From: an uncultured Sphaerochaeta sp.
Lineage (GTDB): Bacteria > Spirochaetota > Spirochaetia > Sphaerochaetales > Sphaerochaetaceae
DNA: 64,000 bases
Assembly: GCF_963667405.1 (NCBI RefSeq)
Contig: NZ_OY763408.1
Coordinates: 3,061,757-3,125,756 of the forward strand
Direction of reading: 5' to 3'
Below, one piece after another: positions 16,514 to 26,045 of this stretch. Positions within the stretch are counted from its first letter, which is position 1; every line of letters starts with the position of its first letter. The notes beneath the pieces are model-generated. The model did not search any database. It was not told the DNA's origin and saw only the letters and a program-made list of their open reading frames with translations. The position numbers were made by a program, and so were the translations under genes.

Positions 16514-19500
16514 CTAGCTGCTGAGAGACCGGACCACGACCTGTTTTTTCTGCAGATACCCGATTGCTTCCACTGCTGCGACAGCTGCACTGGTGGTGGT
16601 TGTATAGGGTATCTTCAGCCGCATGGCGATGGATCGGATCTCATCATCGCTGGCATGGGCTTGGTATCCCATCGGGGTGTTGATCACCAAGGCAATCTGT
16701 CCGTCCTTGAGGTAGTCGGTGACATTCGGCCTGCCTTCATGTACCTTCTGCATCACCTCAACCACCAGACCCTGCTCAAAGAGGAAGGCCGCCGTTCCCT
16801 TGGTTGCCGCAATGCTGAACCCAAGTTTGACCAGGTTTTGGACGACCGGCAGGATGGTGGTCCTGTCTTTCTTGTTTACGCTGACGAACACCTTTCCTTT
16901 GACCGGAAGGCGGTTTCCTGCACTGATCTGGCTCTTTGCAAACGCCTCCCCGAAGCTTTTCCCCAGCCCGATTGATTCGCCGGTTGAGCGCATCTCCGGT
17001 CCCAAGGCAGGGTCGACATTGCTGAAGCGGTCGAAGCTGAAGACAGCTTCCTTCACCGCCCAGCCGGTCTTGCAGGTTCCCATGGTCCTGCTGCCGCGCT
17101 GTTTCACCAAGCCCTGGCTAAGCAGGTCTTCTCCCTCCCAGATGCGCACAGCGCATTCAATGAGATCGACATTACTGGTCTTTGAGATGAAAGGTACGGT
17201 CCTGCTTGCCCTTGGATTGACCTCGATGAGGTAGAGAAGCCCATCCTTTGCGGCAAACTGGATGTTCATCAAACCCCGTACCCTCAGTTCCAGGGCGAGC
17301 TTGTGTGCCCACTCCTGCATCTGCCCAAGGAGTGCCTCGCTGGATTTGTAGGGAGGGAAGACTGCGGCTGAATCCCCGCTGTGGATTCCTGCTGCCTCGA
17401 TGTGCTGCAGGATGCCTCCGATGTACAGGCTCTCTCCGTCACAGACGGCATCCAGGTCGTACTCGAATGCATCTTCCAGGAACTGGTCCACCAGCACCGG
17501 GGCTTCCTTGCTTGCCTCGATATGCCCAAGCTCTGCCAGACCAGCCTCATCATAGACGATGTACATCCCTCTTCCTCCCAGAACGAAGGATGGCCGGATG
17601 AGGACCGGAAAGCCCACCTCACGGGCAAGGGGAAGTATCTCCTCGAATGATTCGGCACTGCGGTTTTTGGGTTGGCGGAGGCCAAGCCGTTTCACGAGTG
17701 CGGAGAATTTCCCCCGGTCGCCTGCATCCAGAAGGCCAGAGAGAGAGGTTCCCACCAAGGAACACCCGCTTTTGGCCAGGGATGGGGCAAGGTTCAGGGG
17801 AGTCTGTCCCCCGAGTTGGACCACCACATCGCGGCTTCCTTCAAGACGAAGTATCTCTTCCACCTCCTCGGCACAGAGGCTTTCCAGATAGAGGCGGTCG
17901 CTGATGTTGAAGTCAGTGGAGACGGTCTCCGGATTGCTGTTGATCATGATGGTCTTTCTGCCCAGCTTGCGATAGGCAAGGGAGGCAAGGGTGCAGCAGG
18001 TATCGAACTCAAGGCCCTGTCCTATCCTGTTGGGGCCGCTTGCCAGGATGACCACCGCCTCCTTGCCCAGCGGTTTTGCTTCCTGCTTCTCACCGTAGGT
18101 GGTGTAGAGGTAGGGGGTGAGGGCGTCGAACTCCCCGCTGCAGGTATCGACATGGTGGCTGACCGGATGCAGCTCGTAGGCGTAGCGCAGGCGGCGGATA
18201 TCCTCGCTTCCCCGTTTTGTGAGAAACCCAAGGTGTCGGTCGCTGATGCCCGCTTTCTTGGCGGCAAGCAGCGTGTCGTAGTCAAGGTTCGTTCGGATGC
18301 GCTGCTCAAGGTGCATCTGCTCCACCAGCAGGTGGAGGAACCAGCGATCGAAGCAGGTGATCTTTTCGATGCTTCCAAGGGCTTGCTCACCCTCTCTGAC
18401 CAGGGTGGTATACGCCGCAAGGAGGCGCAGGGGATGGGCGCTTCTGAGGAAACGGTCAACATCCTCTTGGGTGTAGAGTCCTGTTTCGATGAGGTCGCAA
18501 AGTCCTTCCAGTTTCCTCTCTGATGCCCTGATGCCCTTGTTCAGGGCTTCCAGGGCGGTTCTTCCCAGGGCAAGTGCCTCTCCAACGCTGCGCATCTGTG
18601 TTCCCAAGGCAGAGAAGGGAAGCGGGAATTTTTCCAACTCAAAGCGGGGTACCTTTACCGCACAGTAGTCCAGAACCGGTTCGAAGCAGGAGACCGACTG
18701 GCCGGTTATCTCATTGACCACCTCATCGAGGGTGTATCCCACCGCCAGCTTTGCCGAACAGCGGGCAATGGGAAAGCCGGTGGCCTTGCTGGCCAGGGCT
18801 GAGGAGCGCGAGACGCGGGGGTTCATCTCAATGACCACCATCCGATCGGTTTCCGGGTGGACGGCAAACTGCACGTTGCTTCCCCCGCAGTCGACTCCGA
18901 CTGCCCTGAGGATGGCGATGGAAGCGGTGCGCATTTTCTGGTAGAGCTTGTCGTCGAGGGTCTGGATGGGTGCGATGGTGATGCTGTCACCAGTATGGAC
19001 CCCCATGGGATCGATGTTCTCGATGGAGCAGACGATGATGGCGTTATCGCTTTTGTCCCGCATCACTTCCATCTCAAACTCCTTCCACCCGATCAGGGAC
19101 TCCTCGATCAGGGCTTCGTGGGTGGGACTTGTCTGCAAAGCGTGCTCAAGCAGCAGGGGAAACTCCTCTTCGGTGTTGGCAATCGATCCCCCCATGCCTC
19201 CCAAGGTGTAGGAGGGGCGGATGATGCGTGGATAGGGGAAGGAGGCCAGTTTTTGCCTTGCTTCGGCCAGGGAGTGCACAATCTCGCTGTGTGCGCTCTC
19301 CAGGCCGAGGGAGTGGACAACCTCCTTGAATGCACCACGGTCCTCAGCCAGCTTGATGGAGGCGATGGACGATCCGATCACCTCAACCCCATACTGCTCC
19401 AAGAGTCCTGCCTGATCGAGCTCCAAGGCAAGGTTGAGGCTGCTCTGCCCTCCCATGGTGGTGAGGATTGCATCGGGTCTCTCGCGTTGGAAGATCTGTT

Positions 19501-19723
19501 CGACATACTCCACCTTCAAGGGGTCGAGATAGATATGGTCGGCAAGGTGCGGGGTGGTCATGACCGTGGCAGGATTGGGATTGAGCAGGATGACTTCGTA
19601 CCCCTCCTCCTTCAGTGCCTTCACCGCCTGGGTTCCGCTGTAGTCGAACTCACAGGCTTGGCCGATGACAATCGGGCCGCTGCCCACCACCAGGATGCGT
19701 TTGATGTCGGTTCTTGCGCTCAT
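16514..19723 (-). CDS. carB: Carbamoyl-phosphate synthase large subunit
   Basis: Makes carbamoyl phosphate from bicarbonate, ATP and ammonia delivered from CarA, for pyrimidine and arginine synthesis. The 1069-residue length is standard. Two ATP-grasp halves are visible, beginning with LVVGSGPIVIGQACEFDYSG (~10-29) and VVILASGPNRIGQGLEFD (~550), plus the C-terminal MGS-like allosteric domain (FVSVNKKDRTTILPVVQNL, ~945 onward) ending near TSAAVAAVEAIGYL. It overlaps carA by four bases (ATGA). Confidence 0.97.
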   Translation of the reverse strand: MSARTDIKRILVVGSGPIVIGQACEFDYSGTQAVKALKEEGYEVILLNPNPATVMTTPHLADHIYLDPLKVEYVEQIFQRERPDAILTTMGGQSSLNLALELDQAGLLEQYGVEVIGSSIASIKLAEDRGAFKEVVHSLGLESAHSEIVHSLAEARQKLASFPYPRIIRPSYTLGGMGGSIANTEEEFPLLLEHALQTSPTHEALIEESLIGWKEFEMEVMRDKSDNAIIVCSIENIDPMGVHTGDSITIAPIQTLDDKLYQKMRTASIAILRAVGVDCGGSNVQFAVHPETDRMVVIEMNPRVSRSSALASKATGFPIARCSAKLAVGYTLDEVVNEITGQSVSCFEPVLDYCAVKVPRFELEKFPLPFSALGTQMRSVGEALALGRTALEALNKGIRASERKLEGLCDLIETGLYTQEDVDRFLRSAHPLRLLAAYTTLVREGEQALGSIEKITCFDRWFLHLLVEQMHLEQRIRTNLDYDTLLAAKKAGISDRHLGFLTKRGSEDIRRLRYAYELHPVSHHVDTCSGEFDALTPYLYTTYGEKQEAKPLGKEAVVILASGPNRIGQGLEFDTCCTLASLAYRKLGRKTIMINSNPETVSTDFNISDRLYLESLCAEEVEEILRLEGSRDVVVQLGGQTPLNLAPSLAKSGCSLVGTSLSGLLDAGDRGKFSALVKRLGLRQPKNRSAESFEEILPLAREVGFPVLIRPSFVLGGRGMYIVYDEAGLAELGHIEASKEAPVLVDQFLEDAFEYDLDAVCDGESLYIGGILQHIEAAGIHSGDSAAVFPPYKSSEALLGQMQEWAHKLALELRVRGLMNIQFAAKDGLLYLIEVNPRASRTVPFISKTSNVDLIECAVRIWEGEDLLSQGLVKQRGSRTMGTCKTGWAVKEAVFSFDRFSNVDPALGPEMRSTGESIGLGKSFGEAFAKSQISAGNRLPVKGKVFVSVNKKDRTTILPVVQNLVKLGFSIAATKGTAAFLFEQGLVVEVMQKVHEGRPNVTDYLKDGQIALVINTPMGYQAHASDDEIRSIAMRLKIPYTTTTSAAVAAVEAIGYLQKKQVVVRSLSS

Positions 19724-20868
19724 GCCTTTGCCTCCTTGGCTTTGTCGATGAAGGTGTCGAAGATCCAGCTGGCATCCTGGGGTCCGGGAGAGGCTTCAGG
19801 GTGAAACTGGACACAGCAGATCGGTTTGGTGGTATGGAAGAGTCCCTCGATGGAGTTGTCATTTGCGTTGCGCAGCCAGATCTGTACATCGGAGGGAAGC
19901 GAGTTCGGGTCGCTGGCATAGCCATGGTTCTGGCTGGTGACAAAGCAGGCCCCGCTTCTCAGGTCAACCACCGGGTGGTTTCCCCCATGATGCCCGTACT
20001 TCAGCTTGAGTGTCCGTCCTCCCAGTGCCCAGGTGATGAGTTGGTGCCCAAGGCAGATGCCGAAGACCGGCAGTATTTCGGCAACTGCCCGTGTCATGGT
20101 GATGGCATCCTGCAAGAGCGCCGGATCTCCAGGACCGTTGGAGAGCAGCATTGCATCACAACCGGAAGCAAGGATCTCTTCTGCTGTTGCGGTAGGAGGA
20201 AAGAGGGTGACGTTGACATTGCGTCTGTACAGCTCTGCAATGATGGAGCGCTTGATGCCGAAGTCGACCAGTGCAAACCGCAGTTCTCCCTTGGGCATCG
20301 GCACCTCTTCAAGCTGAGGGTCGGTGACTACCCTTTGGGTGGCAACTTCCTCGATGAGAGACCGTTCCCCGATATGGGGGAAGGAACGGACTTTCTCCAA
20401 AGCTTGTGTATACTCAGCATCCGTGAGTGTTGCAGAGCCTGTTTGGAAAATCAGGCCATTCTGCGACCCCGCATTCCTGAGGTGGATGGTCAGCGAGCGG
20501 GTATCCAAGCCTGTGATCCCCACCGTTTTATGGGTTCTCAGATAGCTATTCAAAGAGACCCTCTTCCGGGGAAGAGGGCCTTCATATGCTGAGCGCATGA
20601 TCAATGCACTGCAACTGATCGGTGAGGGGGAGCCCAGCGCCTCATCAAAGGCCGGCTCACACCCATAGTTGCCGATATGCGGGTAGGTCATGACCACCAT
20701 CTGTCCCCGGTAGGAGGGATCGGTGAGAATCTCCTGATACCCGGTCATGCTGGTGTTGAACACCACTTCCCCGGCAAGGGAGGGCTCGTCAAGGGTGGGA
20801 GCATCGGCTCCGAATCCCTGTCCCTGGTACAATGTCCCGTCTTCCAAGAGTAGAAAGCGTGTTTCCAT
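19720..20868 (-). CDS. carA: Carbamoyl-phosphate synthase small (glutaminase) subunit
   Basis: The 382-residue glutamine amidotransferase subunit that releases ammonia for CarB. The N-terminal CPSase_sm domain (LEDGTLYQGQGFGA...GEVVFNTSMTGYQEILTDPSY) is followed by a class I glutaminase. The triad is Cys in PVFGICLGHQLITWALGG (~255), with His and Glu in CVQFHPEASPGPQD near 350. First gene of the carAB operon. The promoter at 20897-20925 overlaps one ARG box, with a second 22 bp upstream, so repression by arginine through ArgR is likely. Confidence 0.97.
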   Translation of the reverse strand: METRFLLLEDGTLYQGQGFGADAPTLDEPSLAGEVVFNTSMTGYQEILTDPSYRGQMVVMTYPHIGNYGCEPAFDEALGSPSPISCSALIMRSAYEGPLPRKRVSLNSYLRTHKTVGITGLDTRSLTIHLRNAGSQNGLIFQTGSATLTDAEYTQALEKVRSFPHIGERSLIEEVATQRVVTDPQLEEVPMPKGELRFALVDFGIKRSIIAELYRRNVNVTLFPPTATAEEILASGCDAMLLSNGPGDPALLQDAITMTRAVAEILPVFGICLGHQLITWALGGRTLKLKYGHHGGNHPVVDLRSGACFVTSQNHGYASDPNSLPSDVQIWLRNANDNSIEGLFHTTKPICCVQFHPEASPGPQDASWIFDTFIDKAKEAKA

Positions 20869-20896
20869 AGGTGCTCCATCCGCTCAAATTGTAGGG

Positions 20897-20925
20897 ATGA
20901 TAGTCAATATTGCCGATTAATGCAA
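20897..20925 (-). promoter_or_regulatory. carAB promoter
   Basis: TTGCAT (20920-20925), 17 bases, TATCAT (20897-20902) on the minus strand; leader about 22 bases. Confidence 0.7.
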
Positions 20926-20946
20926 CACTTTCTGTATAAATATACA
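20911..20946 (-). promoter_or_regulatory. Two ARG-box-like ArgR sites at carAB
   Basis: TGTATATTTATACA (minus strand, 20933-20946) and TGCATTAATCGGCA (20911-20924) fit a TGNATWWWWATNCA pattern, the second less well. Centres are 22 bp apart, close to the 21-bp spacing of paired ARG boxes. The downstream site covers the -35. Confidence 0.6.
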
Positions 20947-21003
20947 ACAAAAATGGAAATTGTATTTGAGTATGCAACAAAACCATGCGTTTTTGTTGCG
21001 ATG

Positions 21004-21384
21004 CTACTTCTTGTGCAAGGAGAAGTTCTCCGGGTTGAATGCGTCTCCTCCGAGCCAAAGATCGATTCTCAGCCCGCTGTCCGAATTGTCCACACTGGCG
21101 TGCTTGATCTGCCAACCGATGAGCTTGAGCCGGGCATCCCAAGCCATGTCATGGCCTGCCATCAAGCCATAGTACTCGGCAAGCTCCGGCCTGCTCTGCT
21201 TGGGATTGAGGGCCTGATAGATGCGTGCAATCTCCTCCTCGGTCCTCGGCCTGTCGTCAAAGAAACTGATATGTGCGCCATCCGGCTCCTGATGCAGGGA
21301 GACCACCAGTCTCAGCGGGTTGCCCTCAAGCAGGAAATTGGTAACCTCTCCGATCAGTCGTCCTAAAAATTCCTTTCGTTTCAT
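21004..21384 (-). CDS. Hypothetical protein coupled to the DUF1576 gene
   Basis: A 126-residue soluble protein I do not recognise. It is acidic to neutral, without TM segment or signal. Notable segments are LVVSLHQEPDGAHISFFDDRPRTEEEIARIY (residues ~25-55) and LRIDLWLGGDAFNPENF at the C-terminus, suggesting a compact alpha/beta domain. Its ATG overlaps the stop of the upstream membrane gene by four bases, so the two are cotranslated and may work together. It ends about 60 bases from the regulatory region of carA. Confidence 0.65.
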   Translation of the reverse strand: MKRKEFLGRLIGEVTNFLLEGNPLRLVVSLHQEPDGAHISFFDDRPRTEEEIARIYQALNPKQSRPELAEYYGLMAGHDMAWDARLKLIGWQIKHASVDNSDSGLRIDLWLGGDAFNPENFSLHKK

Positions 21385-22643
21385 CTGGTGAAATCCTCCT
21401 TGGGGCGATTGGTCTTGTACCATTGCAGGATGGCGATGAAGAGACTGGCGGTAAGACCGCCGGCAAAGCCGTTGTTGTAGAGATCCAGACCACCGTGCCA
21501 ACTGGCGGTGACCTCAACCATGATCAAGTGCACCGCCCCTGCCAAGAGGCCTGCGATGATGCCGAACTGTCCGGCAATGGGGGCGAGGGTGGTGCTGAAC
21601 AGGGCTGCAAGCAAGGGGCCGGGTGCATTCAGGTTCTTGGAAAAGAGCAAGGTGGAGAGTATGACCCCCGCCAGAACGGGAAGGGTGTTCTTCACTGTCT
21701 TGCCGAAGCCTCCGAAGGCCATGATGGTGAAAATACCCCCGATGACCGGTCCATTGATGGGACCTCCGACCGCCAGCACATAAGCCCAGTAGAGGAGTCC
21801 CAACAGGCCGATGTTTGCCAGTGTTCCCCCAAAGTGGCCGGTGTCGAAGAAGTCATAGGGCAGACGGCCGCTGAGCTTCTGGATGGCGAGAAAGCCCTGC
21901 AGGCTCTTCTTCGGTTTCTCTACGACCAAGGCAGCAGCAAGGAGGACAAGGCTGAAAAGAGGCACCAACAGGAAAAGGGGCAGGGAGAATGCGGTACCCC
22001 ACCCAATGGACAAGCTTTCCATCTTCTTGGTGGCGATCAAGAGATTTGCTGCAAACAAGCCGATGAAGCCGCAACTGAAGCCGACGTTGTAGAGATTGTA
22101 TCCTTGGTGCAGGGAGAGCATGGAACCGGCAACTGCAGGCAGGATGAACCCTGCCGCCAGTCCGCTGACCAACCCAAGAGGGATGGAGAGGGCCAAGGGG
22201 AGTCCCACATGGAACATAAGATGGGTCACCAAGGGGCCGAGTGCGGTTCCGAAGAGGGCGATGAGGCTGTAGGATCCGAAGCTCTTGCGTGCCACTTTGC
22301 TGGCGATCCAGACTCCGGCAATGAGGGGGATGCAGTTGAGCAGGGTATTGCCGAAGAAGGCGAAGCCCATCACGGTCAGGATGGCTGAAAGGGTTGGCCC
22401 TGAAAGACTGACAGAGGCAAAGAAGACAAGGGTCAGGCAAAGAGCGCCTACCGTTGCCGCATTGAACATGGCGGTTCCCACCCCGTAGCGGGTGAAGTCG
22501 TTGATCAGGCGGGCACTCTCGGTTTGCAGGGAGAGTGTATTCGCGATGACCTGGACAGGCCCCTCCAACAGGATGCCGGTCAAGGCGAGGGCGGTGATCA
22601 GGAGCGTAGCCAGAGCGTAGAGGATTCGTTCGTTGCGCTGCAC
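21381..22643 (-). CDS. DUF1576-type polytopic membrane protein
   Basis: A ~420-residue, very hydrophobic protein with roughly 10-12 TM helices, recognised as DUF1576. Two related halves are suggested by paired motifs: HQGYNLYNVGFSCGFIGLFAANL (~190) and HGGLDLYNNGFAGGLTASLF (~390), and by GNTLLNCIPLIAGVWIAS and KTVKNTLPVLAGVILS. Such duplication is typical of transporters, but no substrate is known for the family. The start is a GTG: 22643 is preferred because GGGAGG precedes it by four bases, but GTG at 22655 is possible. It has a promoter at 22680-22708. Confidence 0.78.
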   Translation of the reverse strand: MQRNERILYALATLLITALALTGILLEGPVQVIANTLSLQTESARLINDFTRYGVGTAMFNAATVGALCLTLVFFASVSLSGPTLSAILTVMGFAFFGNTLLNCIPLIAGVWIASKVARKSFGSYSLIALFGTALGPLVTHLMFHVGLPLALSIPLGLVSGLAAGFILPAVAGSMLSLHQGYNLYNVGFSCGFIGLFAANLLIATKKMESLSIGWGTAFSLPLFLLVPLFSLVLLAAALVVEKPKKSLQGFLAIQKLSGRLPYDFFDTGHFGGTLANIGLLGLLYWAYVLAVGGPINGPVIGGIFTIMAFGGFGKTVKNTLPVLAGVILSTLLFSKNLNAPGPLLAALFSTTLAPIAGQFGIIAGLLAGAVHLIMVEVTASWHGGLDLYNNGFAGGLTASLFIAILQWYKTNRPKEDFTR

Positions 22644-22679
22644 AGTGCCTCCCACATTTGAGCAAGGATTGCTATCTGT

Positions 22680-22708
22680 ATGCTAGACGCTACAAAGCGC
22701 ACGGGCAA
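22680..22708 (-). promoter_or_regulatory. Promoter of the DUF1576 gene
   Basis: TTGCCC (22703-22708), 17-base spacer, TAGCAT (22680-22685) on the minus strand. Confidence 0.55.
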
Positions 22709-22720
22709 GAGGCTTACAGC

Positions 22721-22756
22721 AAAAAAAAGAAAGGCCACCACGAAGGTGACCTTTCC
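22721..22756 (-). terminator. Terminator of the beta-helix lipoprotein gene
   Basis: On the minus strand GGAAAGGTCACC and GGTGGCCTTTC form a stem closed by a UUCG-type loop, followed by a T-rich tract ending in eight T. It lies just after the stop at 22772. Confidence 0.85.
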
Positions 22757-22771
22757 ATCGGATCAATAAAC

Positions 22772-25700
22772 TCAGCGATTGTAGGATACTCCTGCAATGT
22801 TTGTGTACTTGATCCCGGTTGCAAGAGACGGATTTGCCTGACCGAGGACCAGGATGCCATCACCTGCACTGTTGCTGATCTCAAGCCTGCGGAACATCGG
22901 ATAGGACCGGTCTGCAGTGATAATGGCTGCACTTTTCCAAGCACCATTCACGACTGTTTGAGCGCCGGCATACTCAATGCGTTCCGTCTCAAGTGTTCCG
23001 TTGGCTGAGTCGATGAAGACGAAGCCGATCCAGTCGCCTGCAGCCGGTTTGGTCTGGCTGCCGTCGCCATTGGTATCATCTTCATAGTCATCCTTGAAAC
23101 TGGTGAACACAGTGGAGATGTATCCAGGATCATCAAAGGCGTTGAGCTGACCCTTGACAATGACCTGGCTTCCTGGTTCGAACTTGACCGTTGCATACCT
23201 GAACGTGAGGGCTGCATTGGAGGGTATGTTCAGGCTGTTTGAGACAAAGACAAGGCCGGGCAACCATTCGCCATCTATGATGGCGTCACTGCCGGCAGGG
23301 ATGTCCCTGAACTCAAACTTGATGGCCTTGTGTTGCACCGACTCATAATTGGCAATGTCCATGACGGCAGGAATTGCATGAGGACTGTAGGTCTTTCCAA
23401 TCCATTCCGTATGGTAGATGCCAAGCTGTCTGCTGGTGAAAGCTCCTTGGTCAAGGAAGGTGAGGGCGCTTCCCAGGCTATGGGAGATGGAGCTGAAGAA
23501 GAAGTTGGCATAGGCATCCCCGGCAATGGTGACTGCACCATCTCTCCAGGAGCCGTTCACCACTTTCTGGGAACCGGCATAGGAAATGCCAACGGCATTG
23601 AACTCTCCGGTTCCCTCGCCTTCAAAGACAAGACCACCCCAATTCCCGGCCTCCGGTTTCCCGTTCGGGCCATCCCCATTGCTGTCCCCGTTCACATTGC
23701 TGGCATCGCTGGTGAAGAGAATGGATTCTTCTGCAATGCTGGTATTGGCAACGAGATCACCCCGTATCGTCAGCACGGAGAAAGGCTGGAACTTCAGGAT
23801 GGTTCCACCCTGAATGGTGAGCTTTGCACCCTTTTCCACCAGGAAATTGTTCATCACATAGGGCATGTAGTCGTTTGCCTTGATGGTGAGCGATTTTCCG
23901 CTCTTCAGCTCATTGGCATCAACCTTGATGCCCGAATACTTCATCTTCTGGTAGGAGTTGAGCTCCAAGGTCAATCCAAGCGCTTCAGTGCTTTGTACGA
24001 TGACCGGCCACTCGGCTGAGCGAAGAATCGAACCTCGGACTGTTGGTTTTGCAGCATCGAAAACCGTAACCGCACTTTTGTCACTGTATGCAATGATGCA
24101 ACTTTCCAAATTTGGGGTAGCGGTGCCACCGACCATCAGGCCTCCGCTTCTCCAACTCCCCGAAGCAACCCGCTGGGCTCCTGCATAGAGGATTTGGGCT
24201 CCGTTGAGGTACCCGGTTCCTTCACCGGTAAAGAGAATGCCGTTCCAGTCGCCGGCCAGAGGCTTGCTGGCGTCCTTGTCCGCATTGGAGTCGTAGCCGC
24301 GGTCATCCTTGAGGCTGGTGAAGTAGACACCTCCGCTCATGGCACCCGACACCTCAAGGGTGCCTTCCACGGTCAATCCGGTATACGGATGGAACTTCAG
24401 GACGTTGTAGCCATAGATGGTGAGCTTGGCTCCCTTCTCAATGGTGAAGTCGCGGAAGATGTACGGGATCCTGTGAGCCTGCAGCGTCATCTCCGTCCCG
24501 CTCTTCAGTACATTGGCATTCACTTCGATGCCCATGCGGGTAATGGTACCAAATCGGTTTCCGCTGAACTCGGCAGGGGCCGCACTCGTGCCATCAAGCA
24601 AGATCGGGGTTTCCAGATTCTGGAACGAGGAGTTGGTGATGGTCGGATTGGCACTTCCCATGAGGGTGATGCCAGGTCCTGATCCATTGGCGATCTCACA
24701 GTCTGTGATGGTTGGCTTTGCCCCATCCAGGGTAAAGATGGACCCGCTTCTCCACGAGCCGTTGATGATCTGCTGTCCACCGGCACCGAGTATGCGTGAA
24801 CCTTCCAATGTGCCTGTGCTGCCGGGGTGGAAGACGATGCCAGCCCAAGAGCCGGGCTCTGCTGTCTTGTTTCCGGTGAAGACCACCTCATTGCCTGCTT
24901 TCCCCTTGGTTTCAAGGTTGCCTTGCACTTGGATTGAACCACCGTTGCTTACCCTGACGACAGTCCCGGCCTCGATGATGAGGGATTTCCCTGCCGGGAT
25001 GGTTATTGTTCCATTGATCAGATACGGGCCTTTGTCTTTGGACAGGACACCTTCGATAGTGCCTGACAAGACATTCTTTTCCGCAACTGCGTTGTTGTCC
25101 ACAAAGGGAGCAAAGACTCGTGCCTTTGGAGCCTCAGGGGCAGTATCGGTGAAGGATATGATGTCCCCATCCTCAAGAGTCGGAAGTTGTTTCAGCTCAA
25201 TGGGTCCGCCCAGTTTTGCCATGTCTGGCTCCGGTGGGGTAAGGGGAGCCGGAGGAGTGCTGGTATCCACAGGAGTGCTGGTGGGGACTACTTTCTCAAG
25301 TTCAGGCATTTTGACAGCCTCGACCGGTGGCACTTCCGCCTTGGTGGGTGGAACATAGGGGGGAGTGAGAGCCTGTGGCTTTTCCACTGCTGCCGCAGCA
25401 GGTTTCACCAGCACGGGCTCCACGCTCTTGGGCCCTGTTGCCGTCACCAGCTGGAAGCGTACATTCATGCCGGCGAGGGTTTGGCCGAGCATGCCGATGC
25501 CCACCAGATAGGATTTGCCTCCCTCCAGCTGTACGTTGAAGCGGTCGGTCGGTTTGTCAGCGACCACATTCTCTGCAAGTGGATCCTTCTTGTCGGCATC
25601 CATGCTGAAGATGCTCATGTAGAGCAGGGTCTGCGGGTGGTCGAGATTGACCAGCTCGTAGTACCCGCTGCGTTCAACGGGTATCATGAGCAGAAGAGGA

Positions 25701-25888
25701 TCGGACAGGCGTACGGTGAACTGTTGTTCAGGGTACGGTATTCTTGCGATTCCCTGGGAATCCGCAACATAGATTGCGGCGGGGATGGGCGTTTCCAAAA
25801 TCTCAATGAGGGTTTCGCAACCACTCATGACAAGCATTACGGCAAGAAGGAGCACCACAAGCAAGCTGGTCCGTCTTTTCTGCTGCAT
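22772..25888 (-). CDS. Large right-handed beta-helix repeat lipoprotein
   Basis: A 1038-residue predicted lipoprotein. Residues 1-23 are a signal peptide ending in VMSG before Cys24, a usable spirochaete lipobox. Residues 150-225 are a Pro/Thr-rich linker. From about 298 the protein consists of four ~200-residue superrepeats; the marker block GsWaGIvF...GtL...I.yAGaQ..vnGsWrsg recurs starting near residues 346, 546, 748 and 950. Inside each are short strand-turn repeats (KPTITDCEIA, NPTITNSSF) typical of parallel beta-helices, and DSNADKD, NGDSNGDG and DTNGDG loops that look like calcium sites. It is probably anchored to a membrane as an adhesin or polysaccharide-binding protein; the function is inferred. 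GGAGG lies seven bases before the ATG. Confidence 0.8.
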   Translation of the reverse strand: MQQKRRTSLLVVLLLAVMLVMSGCETLIEILETPIPAAIYVADSQGIARIPYPEQQFTVRLSDPLLLMIPVERSGYYELVNLDHPQTLLYMSIFSMDADKKDPLAENVVADKPTDRFNVQLEGGKSYLVGIGMLGQTLAGMNVRFQLVTATGPKSVEPVLVKPAAAAVEKPQALTPPYVPPTKAEVPPVEAVKMPELEKVVPTSTPVDTSTPPAPLTPPEPDMAKLGGPIELKQLPTLEDGDIISFTDTAPEAPKARVFAPFVDNNAVAEKNVLSGTIEGVLSKDKGPYLINGTITIPAGKSLIIEAGTVVRVSNGGSIQVQGNLETKGKAGNEVVFTGNKTAEPGSWAGIVFHPGSTGTLEGSRILGAGGQQIINGSWRSGSIFTLDGAKPTITDCEIANGSGPGITLMGSANPTITNSSFQNLETPILLDGTSAAPAEFSGNRFGTITRMGIEVNANVLKSGTEMTLQAHRIPYIFRDFTIEKGAKLTIYGYNVLKFHPYTGLTVEGTLEVSGAMSGGVYFTSLKDDRGYDSNADKDASKPLAGDWNGILFTGEGTGYLNGAQILYAGAQRVASGSWRSGGLMVGGTATPNLESCIIAYSDKSAVTVFDAAKPTVRGSILRSAEWPVIVQSTEALGLTLELNSYQKMKYSGIKVDANELKSGKSLTIKANDYMPYVMNNFLVEKGAKLTIQGGTILKFQPFSVLTIRGDLVANTSIAEESILFTSDASNVNGDSNGDGPNGKPEAGNWGGLVFEGEGTGEFNAVGISYAGSQKVVNGSWRDGAVTIAGDAYANFFFSSISHSLGSALTFLDQGAFTSRQLGIYHTEWIGKTYSPHAIPAVMDIANYESVQHKAIKFEFRDIPAGSDAIIDGEWLPGLVFVSNSLNIPSNAALTFRYATVKFEPGSQVIVKGQLNAFDDPGYISTVFTSFKDDYEDDTNGDGSQTKPAAGDWIGFVFIDSANGTLETERIEYAGAQTVVNGAWKSAAIITADRSYPMFRRLEISNSAGDGILVLGQANPSLATGIKYTNIAGVSYNR

Positions 25889-25996
25889 AGAAGACCTCCG
25901 GTTTCTTAGGTAGTCTCATGGTACAACGCTTTTGTAGTGCGACAAAGGGTGAAAACTGTCGGAAACCGGAAAAAAACAGCAATTCTCCCAATAAGA

Positions 25997-26024
25997 ACGC
26001 AGGGCTGTTTGAAAAGCCCTGCGT
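25997..26024 (-). terminator. Hairpin ending the pspA operon
   Basis: ACGCAGGGCT and AGCCCTGCGT form a perfect 10-bp stem with an 8-base loop, 22 bases past the DUF4097 stop. The tail on the minus strand is only moderately T-rich (TCTTATT). Confidence 0.65.
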
Positions 26025-26045
26025 AGATAAGACATTTGCAGTGTC

